Shown: positions 42,399-50,508, counted from the stretch's first letter. The stretch: DNA of 64,000 nt from Kribbella catacumbae DSM 19601 (GCF_000372465.1 NZ_AQUZ01000002.1:160-64159); one strand, 5' to 3'. Notes: generated by a model from the letters alone, not told the origin. A program made the numbers and translations.

Positions 42399-42560
42399 TC
42401 AGCCCATGTTGGTGGCGCAGGCATTGGGACAGGTCGAGCCGCAGTTGTCGTCGGTGTTGCGGGCCATGAACGGCCCTGCGTCCGCGATGTCCAGGGCACG
42501 AATGTCCAGGTCGAAAGCCTGCTCCGGGCCAGTGCTGATGACCTCAGTGGTCGTGCGCAT
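42399..42560 (-). CDS. FxLD-family lanthipeptide precursor
   Basis: 53 aa from ATG 42560 (AGGAGAACACCG upstream). The leader has FDLDI at residues 16-20, the family motif. The C-terminal core region is DDNCGSTCPNACATNMG, with Cys 40, 44 and 48 and Ser/Thr 36, 42, 43 and 50. Up to three (methyl)lanthionine rings are possible. Asp 37/38 before Asn is a plausible target of the cluster methyltransferase. It lies 113 bp before LanB and overlaps the end of the RHH-like gene by 17 bp. No transporter or leader protease is encoded in the cluster. Confidence 0.9.
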   Translation of the reverse strand: MRTTTEVISTGPEQAFDLDIRALDIADAGPFMARNTDDNCGSTCPNACATNMG

Positions 42561-42909
42561 CGGTGTTCTCCTTCTGGTGAGGTGGATTCCGGCGGAATCG
42601 CCGGAACAACCGGCCGCGTTCCCGCGGGCCGGTGAACTGTGGTTTCCCTGCCGGTACACCGACGAGGTGGATCTCCTGTGCGCGGATCGTCCGGCCGCGG
42701 CCCGGCTCGATGACGGCCAGCTGCTTGCCTTGGGCAACCTCGTTCTCGATGAAGTCCAGAGCGGCAAGCCCGCGGCGCATGGTCTCGCTGAACGAATCAC
42801 CGCACCGACCGCTGATTCGCCGGAGGAGGATCGAGGCATCCGCAGCCAAAGTGATAGGCACGACGTAGCACAGCTCTCCGTCGATCCAGCGGGGTTCAAG
42901 CTTGTTCAT
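42544..42909 (-). CDS. small ribbon-helix-helix-like protein of the lanthipeptide locus
   Basis: 121 aa from ATG 42909. The middle (residues about 25-75) reads SILLRRISGRCGDSFSETMRRGLAALDFIENEV, then GKQLAVIEPGRG. The pattern is a beta-strand, helix, helix and then a strand, as in CopG/RHH-type DNA binders of actinobacteria. The C-terminus is Arg-rich. Its 3' end overlaps the precursor start, so it is the first gene of the biosynthetic transcript and a good candidate for its local regulator. Function is inferred from pattern and position only. Confidence 0.65.
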   Translation of the reverse strand: MNKLEPRWIDGELCYVVPITLAADASILLRRISGRCGDSFSETMRRGLAALDFIENEVAQGKQLAVIEPGRGRTIRAQEIHLVGVPAGKPQFTGPRERGRLFRRFRRNPPHQKENTDAHDH

Positions 42910-43156
42910 CGAGCAATGCCTTCGTGACAACGGGGCCGTGACGGCCGACGGACAAGTAGGGGGCGAAGCCCCCGGCGCTCGGGGGAGGCTCCTCGAACCA
43001 AAGCGAGACAGGGGTCTGGCAAAGGGGCGGGTCGAGGTGCCGGGGACTTCGATCAGGGGGAAGGGGACGGAACCGGCGGAGCCGCGGTCGGTGAGGAGTC
43101 CGGCCGTCCCCGGACGACTCTCGGGCTGAGGAACCCGCTGCCGGTCCCGTCCCTGC
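42910..43156 (-). other. GC-rich multi-hairpin segment upstream of the lanthipeptide genes
   Basis: 247 bp without a gene. It contains GGGGGC-GAA-GCCCCC (42959-42973) and a longer pair GGGGACGG (43063-43070) / CCGTCCCC (43104-43111), then GAGTCCGGCCG facing CGGACGACTC. The GGGGACGG/CCGTCCCC pairing recurs in the segments at 50.9 kb and 58.6 kb. Located between a resolvase-like gene and the RHH-like gene, it could act as an attenuator or structured 5' leader. Confidence 0.55.
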
Positions 43157-43585
43157 TCAGGGAAAGACCTCCTCGACCGTAACGCCGAGGCGTGCAAGCC
43201 GTTCGGGCTTGCGCTCTCCAGCCGGCATACCGCCGACCACGATGGGTGAGTCGAGATGAGCCTTTCGGGAGACGAGCACGCGGTACGGCGGGATGCGCTC
43301 GATGGCAGCCAGCAGGCTGCGGAATCCGAGACCGTCGTCGCCTGGGTGATCGACGTAGGTGGTGGTGAGCGTGAGCTCGTGCCGCTCGGCGTAGGCCCGG
43401 ATGCGGACAGTTTCTTCGCCGAGGTCTGCGTTGCGCTGTAGCCCGGTGGCATCGACGTATCCGAGCGTCCATGTGTTGCTTGGGCGGTTTGTCGTGGGCC
43501 CTTGAGCGGGTCTTGCCGCTGCGCGGTCGCCAGCAGCGATGAGCGCTTCGACGGCATCCGAGTGGGGGCGTCGCTTGTGGGTCAT
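43157..43585 (-). CDS. small protein with resolvase-N-terminal-like fold (copy 1)
   Basis: 142 aa from ATG 43585. Residues about 55-135 read WTLGYVDATGLQ ... IRAYAERHELTLTTTYVDHPGDDGLGFRSLLAAIE ... RVLVSRKAHLD. This is the beta-alpha-beta order of serine-recombinase catalytic domains (strand, helix, strand-D, helix, strand). The nucleophile Ser/Arg block at the start of the domain is replaced by YVDATGL, and no DNA-binding domain follows. It is therefore not expected to recombine DNA. Paralogous to the gene just upstream. The low-complexity N-terminus is Ala/Pro-rich. Confidence 0.7.
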   Translation of the reverse strand: MTHKRRPHSDAVEALIAAGDRAAARPAQGPTTNRPSNTWTLGYVDATGLQRNADLGEETVRIRAYAERHELTLTTTYVDHPGDDGLGFRSLLAAIERIPPYRVLVSRKAHLDSPIVVGGMPAGERKPERLARLGVTVEEVFP

Positions 43586-43599
43586 GGTCTGCGCGCCGA

Positions 43600-44046
43600 T
43601 CACATTCGTTGCCCGCTCAGCGGCCGGACCTTGGCCCGCGTGCACTGCCGGATCAGCTCTTGCCGAGTGCGATCTCCATGTCGTACGTCGGACTGGGCGT
43701 CGACGTGGGCGAGACTCGGTACGAGGATTTGCTGGGGGTTGTAGTGCTGGGCTGCGATCATCAGCACGCGGAAGCTCGATCCGCCGAGTCCTGGATAGTC
43801 CACGTAGGTGTGCCCGAGATCCAGCTGCATGTCCGCGGCATACTTCGCGATCCGCGCCCGCGCCTGGGCGACCGCCTTGGGACCGCGGCGAGACAGACTG
43901 GCTGCGTCGATGTAGCCGATGACGAACGGCCGCGGCCCTTGGCCTGGACTGGCCTCCGCGGACAGGATCCCAGCGTCGTGGGCAGCCATGACGATCGGTA
44001 GGAGCGCAGGACCTCGCGAACGAACCCGACTGCTGGCCACAATCAT
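43600..44046 (-). CDS. small protein with resolvase-N-terminal-like fold (copy 2)
   Basis: 148 aa from ATG 44046, overlapping the stop of the previous gene (ATGA). Residues about 50-130 read FVIGYIDAASLSRRG ... IAKYAADMQLDLGHTYVDYPGLGGSSFRVLMIAA ... QILVPSLAHVD, clearly related to copy 1 (GYVDATGL ... YVDHPG ... VLV...HLD). Only 14 bp separate the two, so they are a duplicated pair in one transcript. Their place ahead of the lanthipeptide genes, and a third relative ahead of the nucleotide cluster at 58 kb, suggest an accessory regulatory or structural role. Confidence 0.7.
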   Translation of the reverse strand: MIVASSRVRSRGPALLPIVMAAHDAGILSAEASPGQGPRPFVIGYIDAASLSRRGPKAVAQARARIAKYAADMQLDLGHTYVDYPGLGGSSFRVLMIAAQHYNPQQILVPSLAHVDAQSDVRHGDRTRQELIRQCTRAKVRPLSGQRM

Positions 44047-44258
44047 TCGCCCCTCGCCTCTGCGACGATCTCGCAGCCCATGCGAACGTAGGTTGCAGCC
44101 GCGATCATCGCCAGGACGGCTGTAGCCAGCTCGCTGTTCCACGACGGCGCCGTACTGATCAGCGCCGGGATGGCGGCCAGGTGCTCGACGATCCCCCCAA
44201 AAGACCTCAATGCCACTCCCCAGATCGATGTCCTGATGGATGCGGTCCAGCCGGCCAA
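44043..44258 (-). CDS. possible 71-aa membrane-associated protein
   Basis: The frame ends with TGA overlapping the next ATG. The only early start is TTG 44258, without a clear ribosome site. A GTG eight bases after GGGGA is alternative but very close. A hydrophobic stretch, ELATAVLAMIAAATYV, near the C-terminus could be one membrane span. The overlap supports translation. The start and the gene itself remain uncertain. Confidence 0.4.
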   Translation of the reverse strand: MAGWTASIRTSIWGVALRSFGGIVEHLAAIPALISTAPSWNSELATAVLAMIAAATYVRMGCEIVAEARGE

Positions 44259-44344
44259 AACTGCGGGTCTGGCCAGCTAGACCGACTCGGCGGCTCGACG
44301 ACCACCTGCCGTCAGGATTGCGCTTCCCGGATGGGAATGGGGGG

Positions 44345-44384
44345 CCTAGTCAAAATCGGACTACCGTAGTCAAAATCTGACTAC
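44345..44384. promoter_or_regulatory. tandem dyad operator GTAGTCAAAATCnGACTAC
   Basis: Two near-identical dyads lie head to tail: CTAGTCAAAATCGGACTAC (44346-44364) and GTAGTCAAAATCTGACTAC (44366-44384). Each has GTAGTC/GACTAC arms. The 20-bp phasing puts both on the same face of the helix. They lie upstream of the minus-strand resolvase-like/lanthipeptide genes and downstream of the GNAT gene. The XRE-TPR protein at 45.0-46.3 kb is the nearest candidate binder. Confidence 0.6.
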
Positions 44385-44455
44385 GAACTCAGGCCAACAT
44401 GCATGCAGCCCCGGCCGCGAAGGCTGGGGCTGCAGGAGAATCCGACGCTGGACTG

Positions 44456-45007
44456 TCAGCTGAGCGGCTTCACCATGGCGTCGAATACTGCGGCATCAGG
44501 GAAAGGCTGGATGCGGCCGATTTGGCGGTACCCCCACTTTTCGTACGCGCGGCGTGCTGGGGTGTTGTCGGGCTTTACCAGCAAGGTGACTCGCTCTTCG
44601 TCTCTGTTGGCGAGCAGCGCGTCGTGCATGGCTTCCGCAAGGCCGCGACGTCGCCAGCTCTTACGCACAAGCATGTCGATGATGGCAATCGTCCGGCCCG
44701 ACCGCTCAACCGCGACACCGTCTGGAAGAGGCTCGAGAGCTCCATTCCACCAGGCTGTATTGGCTGCGAGCTGATGACCGTAGACGCAACCTACTGGACC
44801 TTGTTCGTGTTCTGCCACGACGAGGCGGAATCCGGGGGCGGTAAGTCGGCGCGGCCAGGCGTCGATCATGCGGCCAAGCTCGAGCGGGCCTTTGTTGTGC
44901 GGTGGTGGAAAGAAGACATCGATGTAGAGTTCACGGACGATGTCGAGCTTCGTGGCAGCCTCCCCCGCATCGTAGCTACGGATCCTGATCCCAGGGAGGT
45001 CTCTCAT
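44456..45007 (-). CDS. GNAT-family N-acetyltransferase
   Basis: 183 aa. The acetyl-CoA motif is IAIIDMLVRKSWRRRGLAEAMHDALL (motif A, R-R-x-G-L-A, residues about 108-132). It is followed by VTLLVKPDNTPARRAYEKWGYRQIG (motif B, about 140-165), so the fold is complete. Substrate unknown. The ATG overlaps the stop of the XRE-TPR gene (ATGA), so the two are co-expressed. Its role in the lanthipeptide locus (self-protection or tailoring) is possible but unsupported. Confidence 0.88.
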   Translation of the reverse strand: MRDLPGIRIRSYDAGEAATKLDIVRELYIDVFFPPPHNKGPLELGRMIDAWPRRLTAPGFRLVVAEHEQGPVGCVYGHQLAANTAWWNGALEPLPDGVAVERSGRTIAIIDMLVRKSWRRRGLAEAMHDALLANRDEERVTLLVKPDNTPARRAYEKWGYRQIGRIQPFPDAAVFDAMVKPLS

Positions 45008-46335
45008 GCGGCAGAAACCAGCCTTTCCACCTGGGCTACTAGTTCGCGTGCAGGACGGTAGTCCGTCTTGGCCAATACTGTGGCTGTCTTGCGCACTTCC
45101 GATGCGACACGCTGTGAGCCAGCAAGTGCCCCTGCGGTGAGAACGTATTCAGTGATGCTGATGGACTCATCAAACTGACCGCGCAGAGCAAGTACGTTGC
45201 CAAGATAGGCAGAATAGATCGAGTGGTTCCGCAGCCCCCTGTGCGGACTTGATGCTTGGGCTGCGTCACGTGCCGCTCGCTCGGCGGCCGCGAAGTTGCT
45301 GGTCGCCTTGGCACAATGCATTTCGTGTACGGCGAGGTCACCCTCGCCCCAGAATGACAGCCAAGCGGGGGCGTTGCCGTCTGCGCCTTGGTCCAACAGC
45401 CGACGCGCTTCGCTCATACAGTGGACGGATGCCGCGGTGTCACCGACCTTCGCGTGCCCAATGGCTTCCCGAGCTGCCAGAAGCGAGACCAGCTTCGGAT
45501 GTGCAGTTTGGCCAGCGGCTTGTCTTGCGGCACGCGCTAGGCCGATGGCCTCATGTCCTCTGCCGGCTTCACGGGCGGGCACAGCCATCGCGGCCAATGC
45601 CATCACGCGTGCCTCGTCGGCACCGCCCCCGAGATCGGCCAGACTTCGGGCTTCGAGCCACCATCGCCGCGCGCTGTCGCGTCGGCTGGAATCGAATGCC
45701 TGCCAGCCGGCACGTACAGCAGCGATCGCCGTGACCTCGCGAAGCTTGTTACCGGTTGACGAGTCGTAGGAAGCGCGACCTACTGTCTGTTGCAGATGCT
45801 CGGCGATGCCGGCGGTTAGCTGATAGACGGTCCCGCCACCTTGCCGATCCTCCATCGCCTGCAGACGTCGCAGAGCTGCCCAGCAGTCCTCGATCTCGGA
45901 GATGCCGATGCGGCCGGCATGCGCCGGTTCACTGATCTGGGATGGCAGCATGCCTGCGGCGACTGCGGCGGCTACGTTCCTGAGAAGGTCTCTGCGACGC
46001 ATGTCTTCACTGTAGGCGGGATCGTGTTCGCCCGGCTGGTTGGTGAGCAGCCCTAAGGCCTTACACAGATTGGCTAGAACCACGCTGTCGGTGTTCATTC
46101 CTCGCTCGGCACGCGACACGACGGTCTGCGATGCATTGGACAATCTGCCAAGTTCGGCCTGATCGAGTCCGAGAGCCTGGCGCCCGAGACGAATGATCTG
46201 GCCAAGGTCCCCGGCCATGAGAGCTGTGTAGCCGGCCCCGGAGTTCAGTGCGGCGATGCCTGACTGAGCCTGAGTCCAGATCGTCGGCGGAGGCACGACG
46301 AGAACCGTTGGCGAGCCAACTGTTCGCGCGGCCAT
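45004..46335 (-). CDS. XRE-family regulator with TPR-like C-terminal domain
   Basis: 443 aa from ATG 46335 (GAGGGGAAGCACC upstream). The in-frame ATG 15 codons earlier lacks a ribosome site. The HTH at about 45-95 reads IRLGRQALGLDQAELGRLSNASQTVVSRAERG. The remaining 330 residues are helix pairs rich in Ala, with ARDAAQASSPHRGLRNH and YLGNVLALRGQFDESI of TPR type. Such proteins often control secondary-metabolite genes in actinobacteria and respond to small molecules or peptides. Divergent from the GntR gene, with a palindrome between them. Confidence 0.88.
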   Translation of the reverse strand: MAARTVGSPTVLVVPPPTIWTQAQSGIAALNSGAGYTALMAGDLGQIIRLGRQALGLDQAELGRLSNASQTVVSRAERGMNTDSVVLANLCKALGLLTNQPGEHDPAYSEDMRRRDLLRNVAAAVAAGMLPSQISEPAHAGRIGISEIEDCWAALRRLQAMEDRQGGGTVYQLTAGIAEHLQQTVGRASYDSSTGNKLREVTAIAAVRAGWQAFDSSRRDSARRWWLEARSLADLGGGADEARVMALAAMAVPAREAGRGHEAIGLARAARQAAGQTAHPKLVSLLAAREAIGHAKVGDTAASVHCMSEARRLLDQGADGNAPAWLSFWGEGDLAVHEMHCAKATSNFAAAERAARDAAQASSPHRGLRNHSIYSAYLGNVLALRGQFDESISITEYVLTAGALAGSQRVASEVRKTATVLAKTDYRPARELVAQVERLVSAA

Positions 46336-46443
46336 GGTGCTTCCCCTCGGGTCAACGGTCGTTGATCGGGCTACGTGCACCCGGTAGAGCCTCTATTACA
46401 CTAAGTTACAGGTACCTCTATTCAAGATAGTAGACACATCCCA

Positions 46444-46465
46444 GCGATAGGGGTACTCCTATCGC
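46444..46465. promoter_or_regulatory. palindromic operator between XRE-TPR and GntR/UTRA genes
   Basis: GCGATAGGGGTACTCCTATCGC has eight-base arms (GCGATAGG/CCTATCGC). It lies 61 bp before the GTG of the UTRA regulator. A TGnnAnnTnA-type site is typical for GntR/HutC, but this one differs, so the binder is uncertain. Two CCTCTATT copies stand at about 46390 and 46415 nearer the XRE gene. Confidence 0.55.
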
Positions 46466-46525
46466 GAAAACTATAGGATCGGGTTCGTGGATAACCGCCA
46501 GCACGCGCAGCACCCCTGAGGCCCC

Positions 46526-47296
46526 GTGACGACTGGATACAGGGCACTTGCAGGCACCTTGCGTGACGCGATCTTGCACGGGGAGTACCCCGCTGGTTCG
46601 ACGCTGCCGAGGCAGGAGGATCTGGCGGTTGAGTACCAGGTCAATGTGAAGACCGTCCGCAACGCCGTCGCCCTGTTGGCGGCGGAAGGGCTTGTGACTC
46701 CGGTTCGCCGCCGGGGGACGGTTGTTCGAGAACGACCCCCGATGCGTCGGCTGGGCGCCGAGCGGTACGCCAAGAGCAAGTGGAAGTACGGCAACCTCGT
46801 GGCGTTCGCTGCCGACCGCGAGGCTTCGGGGCAAGCCTGGCATCCGACCGATCAGACTCAGACCGTTGCGAGCGTCGAGGCTGACGCCGACGTCGCCGAG
46901 GCATTCGGTATCGAAGTTGGCGACGAAGTCTACGAACGGGCGCGGTTGGTCAAGGACGCAAAAGGCCATCCAACCCACACGCTCACCAGCTACTACCTGC
47001 CCGCAGATGTCGAAGGTACGCCGCTCGTTGATCCGACGCCAGGTCCGGCTGGGCGTGGAGGTGGCTTCGCAGTCTTGACCATGCAAGGACTGGAGCCGGA
47101 CGGGATGACTGAGACCTTTCATGCCCGGATGCCGACGCCCGACGAGATCGACTTGCTTGAGCTGCCTTCGGGTGAATGCGTCGTCGAGCTGCACCGCCTG
47201 ACCGCTACCGCGGAAGGCCGTGTAGTTGAGTTTGCTCGCGGGATTCATGCGGCGAGCCGCTTCGCCTGGTCGTACAGCTTTAAGATCCCAGAGTGA
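46526..47296 (+). CDS. GntR-family regulator, HutC/UTRA subfamily
   Basis: 256 aa from GTG 46526 (CCTGAGGCCCC upstream). The winged helix at residues about 5-70 includes STLPRQEDLAVEYQVNVKTVRNAVALLAAEGLV. The UTRA domain follows (about 90-250), with VYERARLVKDAKGHPTHTLTSYYLP and VVELHRLTATAEGRVVEFARGIH. It is translationally coupled to the YdcF-like gene (GTGA). It is a likely repressor of its own small operon. Confidence 0.9.
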   Translation: MTTGYRALAGTLRDAILHGEYPAGSTLPRQEDLAVEYQVNVKTVRNAVALLAAEGLVTPVRRRGTVVRERPPMRRLGAERYAKSKWKYGNLVAFAADREASGQAWHPTDQTQTVASVEADADVAEAFGIEVGDEVYERARLVKDAKGHPTHTLTSYYLPADVEGTPLVDPTPGPAGRGGGFAVLTMQGLEPDGMTETFHARMPTPDEIDLLELPSGECVVELHRLTATAEGRVVEFARGIHAASRFAWSYSFKIPE

Positions 47297-47952
47297 GACC
47301 GACTGTGGCGATACCAGCCGACCTGCTCGAGGCCACTGAGATCCTGTGGGATTACCACAACATGCACCACGAATTGCGACCGACCGATGTCGGTATCGGG
47401 CTCGGAAGCCACGATCTTGGCGTTGCGGACTGCGCGGCGCGGTTGTATCAGCAGGGCATGTTTCCACTGATTGTCTTCAGCGGGGCCAACGCTCCGACGA
47501 CTGTCGAGCGGTTTCCTCGTGGAGAGGCCGTTCATTACGCCGAACGTGCCCGAGAGCTTGGCGTACCGGCCGAGGCGATCATCACCGAGCCTGATGCAAC
47601 GAATACTGGTGAGAACATCGTTCTCACCAGGGCCGTCCTTGGCGCTCGGCAGATCGTTCCACAGGCGGTGACGCTGATTTCGCGGCCGTATCAACAGCGT
47701 CGCGCCTACGCCACGTGCCGCAAGGTCTGGCCTGAGGTCGAGGTGGTGTGCACATCGCTGCCGCTGACGCTGGTCGAATACGTCGAGTCGATCGGCGACG
47801 TCGATCGGGTGCTGCACATGCTGGCCGGCGACACACAGCGGATCGAGCTGTACGCCCACCGCGGGTTCGCGGCTCCGCAGCCAATGCCCAAACCGGTCAA
47901 GCAGGCGTTCGATGCGTTGGTGACGCGCGGATATACGGCACGGCTGCTCTAG
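47293..47952 (+). CDS. YdcF/DUF218-family protein
   Basis: 219 aa. GTG 47293 overlaps the preceding TGA. The DUF218 pattern is visible: VGIGLGSHDLGVADCAARLYQQGMFPLIVFSGAN, ERFPRGEAVHYAERARELGVPAEAIITEPDATNTGENIV, then VTLISRPYQQRRAYATCRKVWP. The SGG/EPxSxNT-type residues appear as FSGAN and EPDATNTGEN. Family members bind nucleotides or SAM, and some act on envelope precursors. No membrane segment is seen, so this is the soluble type. The region 47953-48190 has no gene. Confidence 0.88.
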   Translation: MRPTVAIPADLLEATEILWDYHNMHHELRPTDVGIGLGSHDLGVADCAARLYQQGMFPLIVFSGANAPTTVERFPRGEAVHYAERARELGVPAEAIITEPDATNTGENIVLTRAVLGARQIVPQAVTLISRPYQQRRAYATCRKVWPEVEVVCTSLPLTLVEYVESIGDVDRVLHMLAGDTQRIELYAHRGFAAPQPMPKPVKQAFDALVTRGYTARLL

Positions 47953-48190
47953 CTTGAAGGGTGCTGGATCGATCCGGCGAGATGCGTGGCTGCCTCGCTG
48001 GTTGCGGCTGTTCATGCGCTCATGAATTGGAAAAATGTTGCCTGCGGCAAGCACCGTGCGAGAATCGAAATCCTGGAACCGGGCGGTTGTCGCCGGTGAC
48101 GCCGAGTACACCGCGGTTCGCTGGGTAAGCCCTCGACCATCGGTGCCTCAGCGAGGGCGGGCCTGGCGGTGTCAGGTTTCTCGGGTTCAT

Positions 48191-49108
48191 TCACGCCGGC
48201 TCGCCGTTGTAAAGGACTCGGCCGATGCCGCCGGCGATACCTGCGCCGCTCCAGGGTTCGCCCGGGTAGACCGAGCTGTAATTGGACTCGGGATTGCGCC
48301 AGCGTCGGCACTGAACGACGCCGGGATCCTGGATCTCCTGTCCAGGGAAGAAGGTCCTGATCTCGTCGAGCGTGCGGAACCGGCACCGGCCGGTCGCGTC
48401 TTTCATGATCGCTTCCAGAGGCCGGACGATGGTTTCGGTGTGCTCGTCCTCGGTGTCAAGGAAGTGCGAGATGGCCGTGTAGGAATCGGGCCTCAGTCGG
48501 TCGACGTAGGCAGCCATGATCTCCGCGACCTCCTCGACGGTTCCGGGGTGTTCATGAAGGACCGCGGTGCAGATCAGGCCGATCGGCTTTTGCCAGTCGA
48601 GGAACTCGTTGAGCTTGGCATTGTCCAGGATCTCTTTGGGCTGGAAGATGTCACCTTCGATGACCAGCACCTGTCCTGCAACGTCACGCAACGCACGGGT
48701 ATGCGCGAGCACGATCGGGTCGTAGTCGACGTACACCACTTTCGAGCTCTGGTCGGCTCCGAGAACGCGGCCGTAGAGGCTCGCGGGGGCCGTGGGCGGT
48801 ACAACGCTGACGTTCGCGGGCAGGCCCGAGCCGAGGTCGATGAACTGGGTGACCTTCGCGGATTGCAGTTCGGCGACCGCGCGGAAGACGAAGGCCTCGT
48901 TGGCAGCCACGAGCTGGCTGAACGCCCAGCCTGGGGCTACCTTGTCGAGCTTCTCGCCCAGGTCGCGCTCGGCCGGAAAGTTGTTCCTGCCACCAACAGA
49001 GGCCCAGTTCCACACCATCGCGCTGTGCGGGTACGTGAGGATGTCTTCCATCCCGACCGGCCAGCCGTTGCGGTCCCGTAGGTCCGGGGCGTGGGCATCT
49101 CTCGCCAT
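48191..49108 (-). CDS. SAM-dependent methyltransferase, DUF574 family
   Basis: 305 aa. It has the actinobacterial DUF574 layout: MVWNWASVGGRNNFPAERDLG (family: N-x-Y...GGKDNF), then FIDLGSGLPANVSV (SAM loop, about 90-103), VVYVDYDPIVLAHTRAL (acidic ribose contact), IGLICTAVLHE and PDSYTAISHFL. It is a soluble enzyme with unknown substrate. Such genes are abundant in actinomycetes and often stand beside regulators. Upstream is a hairpin-rich leader. Confidence 0.9.
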   Translation of the reverse strand: MARDAHAPDLRDRNGWPVGMEDILTYPHSAMVWNWASVGGRNNFPAERDLGEKLDKVAPGWAFSQLVAANEAFVFRAVAELQSAKVTQFIDLGSGLPANVSVVPPTAPASLYGRVLGADQSSKVVYVDYDPIVLAHTRALRDVAGQVLVIEGDIFQPKEILDNAKLNEFLDWQKPIGLICTAVLHEHPGTVEEVAEIMAAYVDRLRPDSYTAISHFLDTEDEHTETIVRPLEAIMKDATGRCRFRTLDEIRTFFPGQEIQDPGVVQCRRWRNPESNYSSVYPGEPWSGAGIAGGIGRVLYNGEPA

Positions 49109-49440
49109 TGTTGGCCTTTCGCAGGGTTCCAGGCATGAGCGCGTCGGCCGCGCTGTCGAATGTGGGTCCGGTGGGGAGCCCCTGGAGGTTTCCAGTGAGG
49201 TGACTGGTTCGGCCGGCCCTCACAGGGGGAGGGCCGGAGTGGTTCGCCAGAGGCTCCCAATCAGGGGCGACGGAGCCTGGGGCTCGTGGTCCGCCAGGCC
49301 GTACGAGCCGGGCGCTGGGAGCGCCCTGGCCTCGACTCCGTCGCCGGTCTCCCTGGCGGCGCACCTTCAGGGAGGCTTGGTTTCGTCCGCGACTACTGCA
49401 GCTGCCGAAGGGGCGGCGGTATAGGCCTCGTCATCGGTCT
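49109..49440 (-). other. GC-rich hairpin-containing leader upstream of the DUF574 gene
   Basis: About 330 bp without a supportable gene. The clearest hairpin is CCGGCCCTC (49213-49221) / GAGGGCCGG (49229-49237). GGGAGCCCCTGG and CCAGAGGCTCCC can also pair across it. It resembles the multi-hairpin segments at 43.0, 50.9 and 58.5 kb in place and composition, though it lacks the GGGGACGG pair. Confidence 0.45.
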
Positions 49441-49447
49441 CCCTGTT

Positions 49448-49518
49448 CGATCACTGTCTGTGCCGGGCATCAGTGAAACAGTGATCGGAACACTTTGCAA
49501 GCATTTCATTTTGAAATG
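49448..49518 (+). promoter_or_regulatory. operator/promoter region of the HTH-DUF5753 gene
   Basis: CGATCACTGT (49448-49457) and its perfect reverse complement ACAGTGATCG (49478-49487) are followed by CATTTCA-TTT-TGAAATG (49502-49518). The 49490-49530 stretch is strikingly AT-rich for this window, as expected for a promoter. It is located about 95 bp before ATG 49612. Autoregulation by the HTH protein is likely. Confidence 0.55.
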
Positions 49519-49611
49519 ATTTCACTCTAAGGTGTGGATGGCGGAGGAGGCTGTCGCCGTGGATCCACGGGGGACCGTTGCTACTGTTTGGTCGCTCAGA
49601 GAGAGGGGCAG

Positions 49612-50508
49612 ATGACGCCTTCAGTGACGCGCGTACCAGCAGCACGGCGGCTGCTCGGTCATCACCTTCGTTACCTACGCGAACGCGCCGGCGTGTCGGA
49701 GCAGGAGGTGGCCGACGCTGTCGAGCGATCGAAGATGACGTGGTGGCGAATCGAGAACGGTCAGACATCCATCCGCGGCAATGACATCGAGCGCGCCTGT
49801 CAGGCCATGGGTGTGACGAACGTTGAGATCATCGGCACGCTGACGGATCTGGCGCGGCAGTCCAAGGAGAGTCAGCGCGGCAAGGGCTGGATGGAGTCCT
49901 ACGAGCCGACCGTCAGCGACAACTTCCTGTTCTTCGTGTCGCTGGAGGCAACGGCGGCGTCGATTAGTTCTTACGATCGCAACTACCTCCCCGGGCTGTT
50001 GCAGTCTCCGGGGTACATGCATGGACTGATGTCGACTGAGCGCCACACCGGACTCAGTCCGAGCCCGGATGACCTGGAGAAGCGGGCGGCGCTTCGGCTG
50101 AATCGGCAGGAGCTCGTGACTCGCGCGGACAACCCACTGAAGATGTTGTCGGTGATCCACGAGCACGCGCTGCGTCCGCCGTACGCTGGCCCGGAGGCGA
50201 TGCGCGAGCAGCTCAACCATCTGCTGGCTGCCGGTGAGCGAGACAACATCTCGATCCGCGTAATGCCGGCCGATCGCGACCACGCCGGCGAGGCCGTCGG
50301 GCAGTTCATCTTGCTGGAGTTCCCGAGGTACGAGGAGGACCTGCAGTTCCCGGCCCACGTCTATGTTGACGGCTATGTCAGCTTCTATCTCACAGAGGAG
50401 GCTGACGAGGTCGAGCGCTTCACGGCCTCGTGGCCCAATATCTGGGACACCGCACTCGACGAGCAGGAAACCAGGGACTTCCTCACCCAGATGCTGGCCA
50501 ATCTCTAG
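49612..50508 (+). CDS. HTH transcriptional regulator with DUF5753
   Basis: 298 aa from ATG 49612 (GAGAGGGGCAG upstream). The XRE-type HTH (about 10-70) reads LGHHLRYLRERAGVSEQEVADAVERSKMTWWRIENGQ. DUF5753 follows (about 105-290): YDRNYLPGLLQSPGYMHGLM, RLNRQELVTR, VIHEHALRPPYAGPEAMREQL, ISIRVMPADRDHAGE and VYVDGYVSFYLTEEADEVERF. This family is nearly always encoded next to a DUF397 protein and regulates development or antibiotic genes in actinomycetes. Here the DUF397 gene is convergent and the two stop codons overlap. Confidence 0.92.
   Translation: MTPSVTRVPAARRLLGHHLRYLRERAGVSEQEVADAVERSKMTWWRIENGQTSIRGNDIERACQAMGVTNVEIIGTLTDLARQSKESQRGKGWMESYEPTVSDNFLFFVSLEATAASISSYDRNYLPGLLQSPGYMHGLMSTERHTGLSPSPDDLEKRAALRLNRQELVTRADNPLKMLSVIHEHALRPPYAGPEAMREQLNHLLAAGERDNISIRVMPADRDHAGEAVGQFILLEFPRYEEDLQFPAHVYVDGYVSFYLTEEADEVERFTASWPNIWDTALDEQETRDFLTQMLANL

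Noticed and set aside
42399..42899. A 166-codon frame that contains the lanthipeptide precursor
   Set aside because: Only its last 53 codons have a ribosome site and FxLD features. The upstream part is out of frame with the RHH-like gene and is a shadow of it.
43157..44046. Considered calling the two small proteins active site-specific recombinases
   Set aside because: Catalytic Ser/Arg residues and the C-terminal DNA-binding domain are absent.
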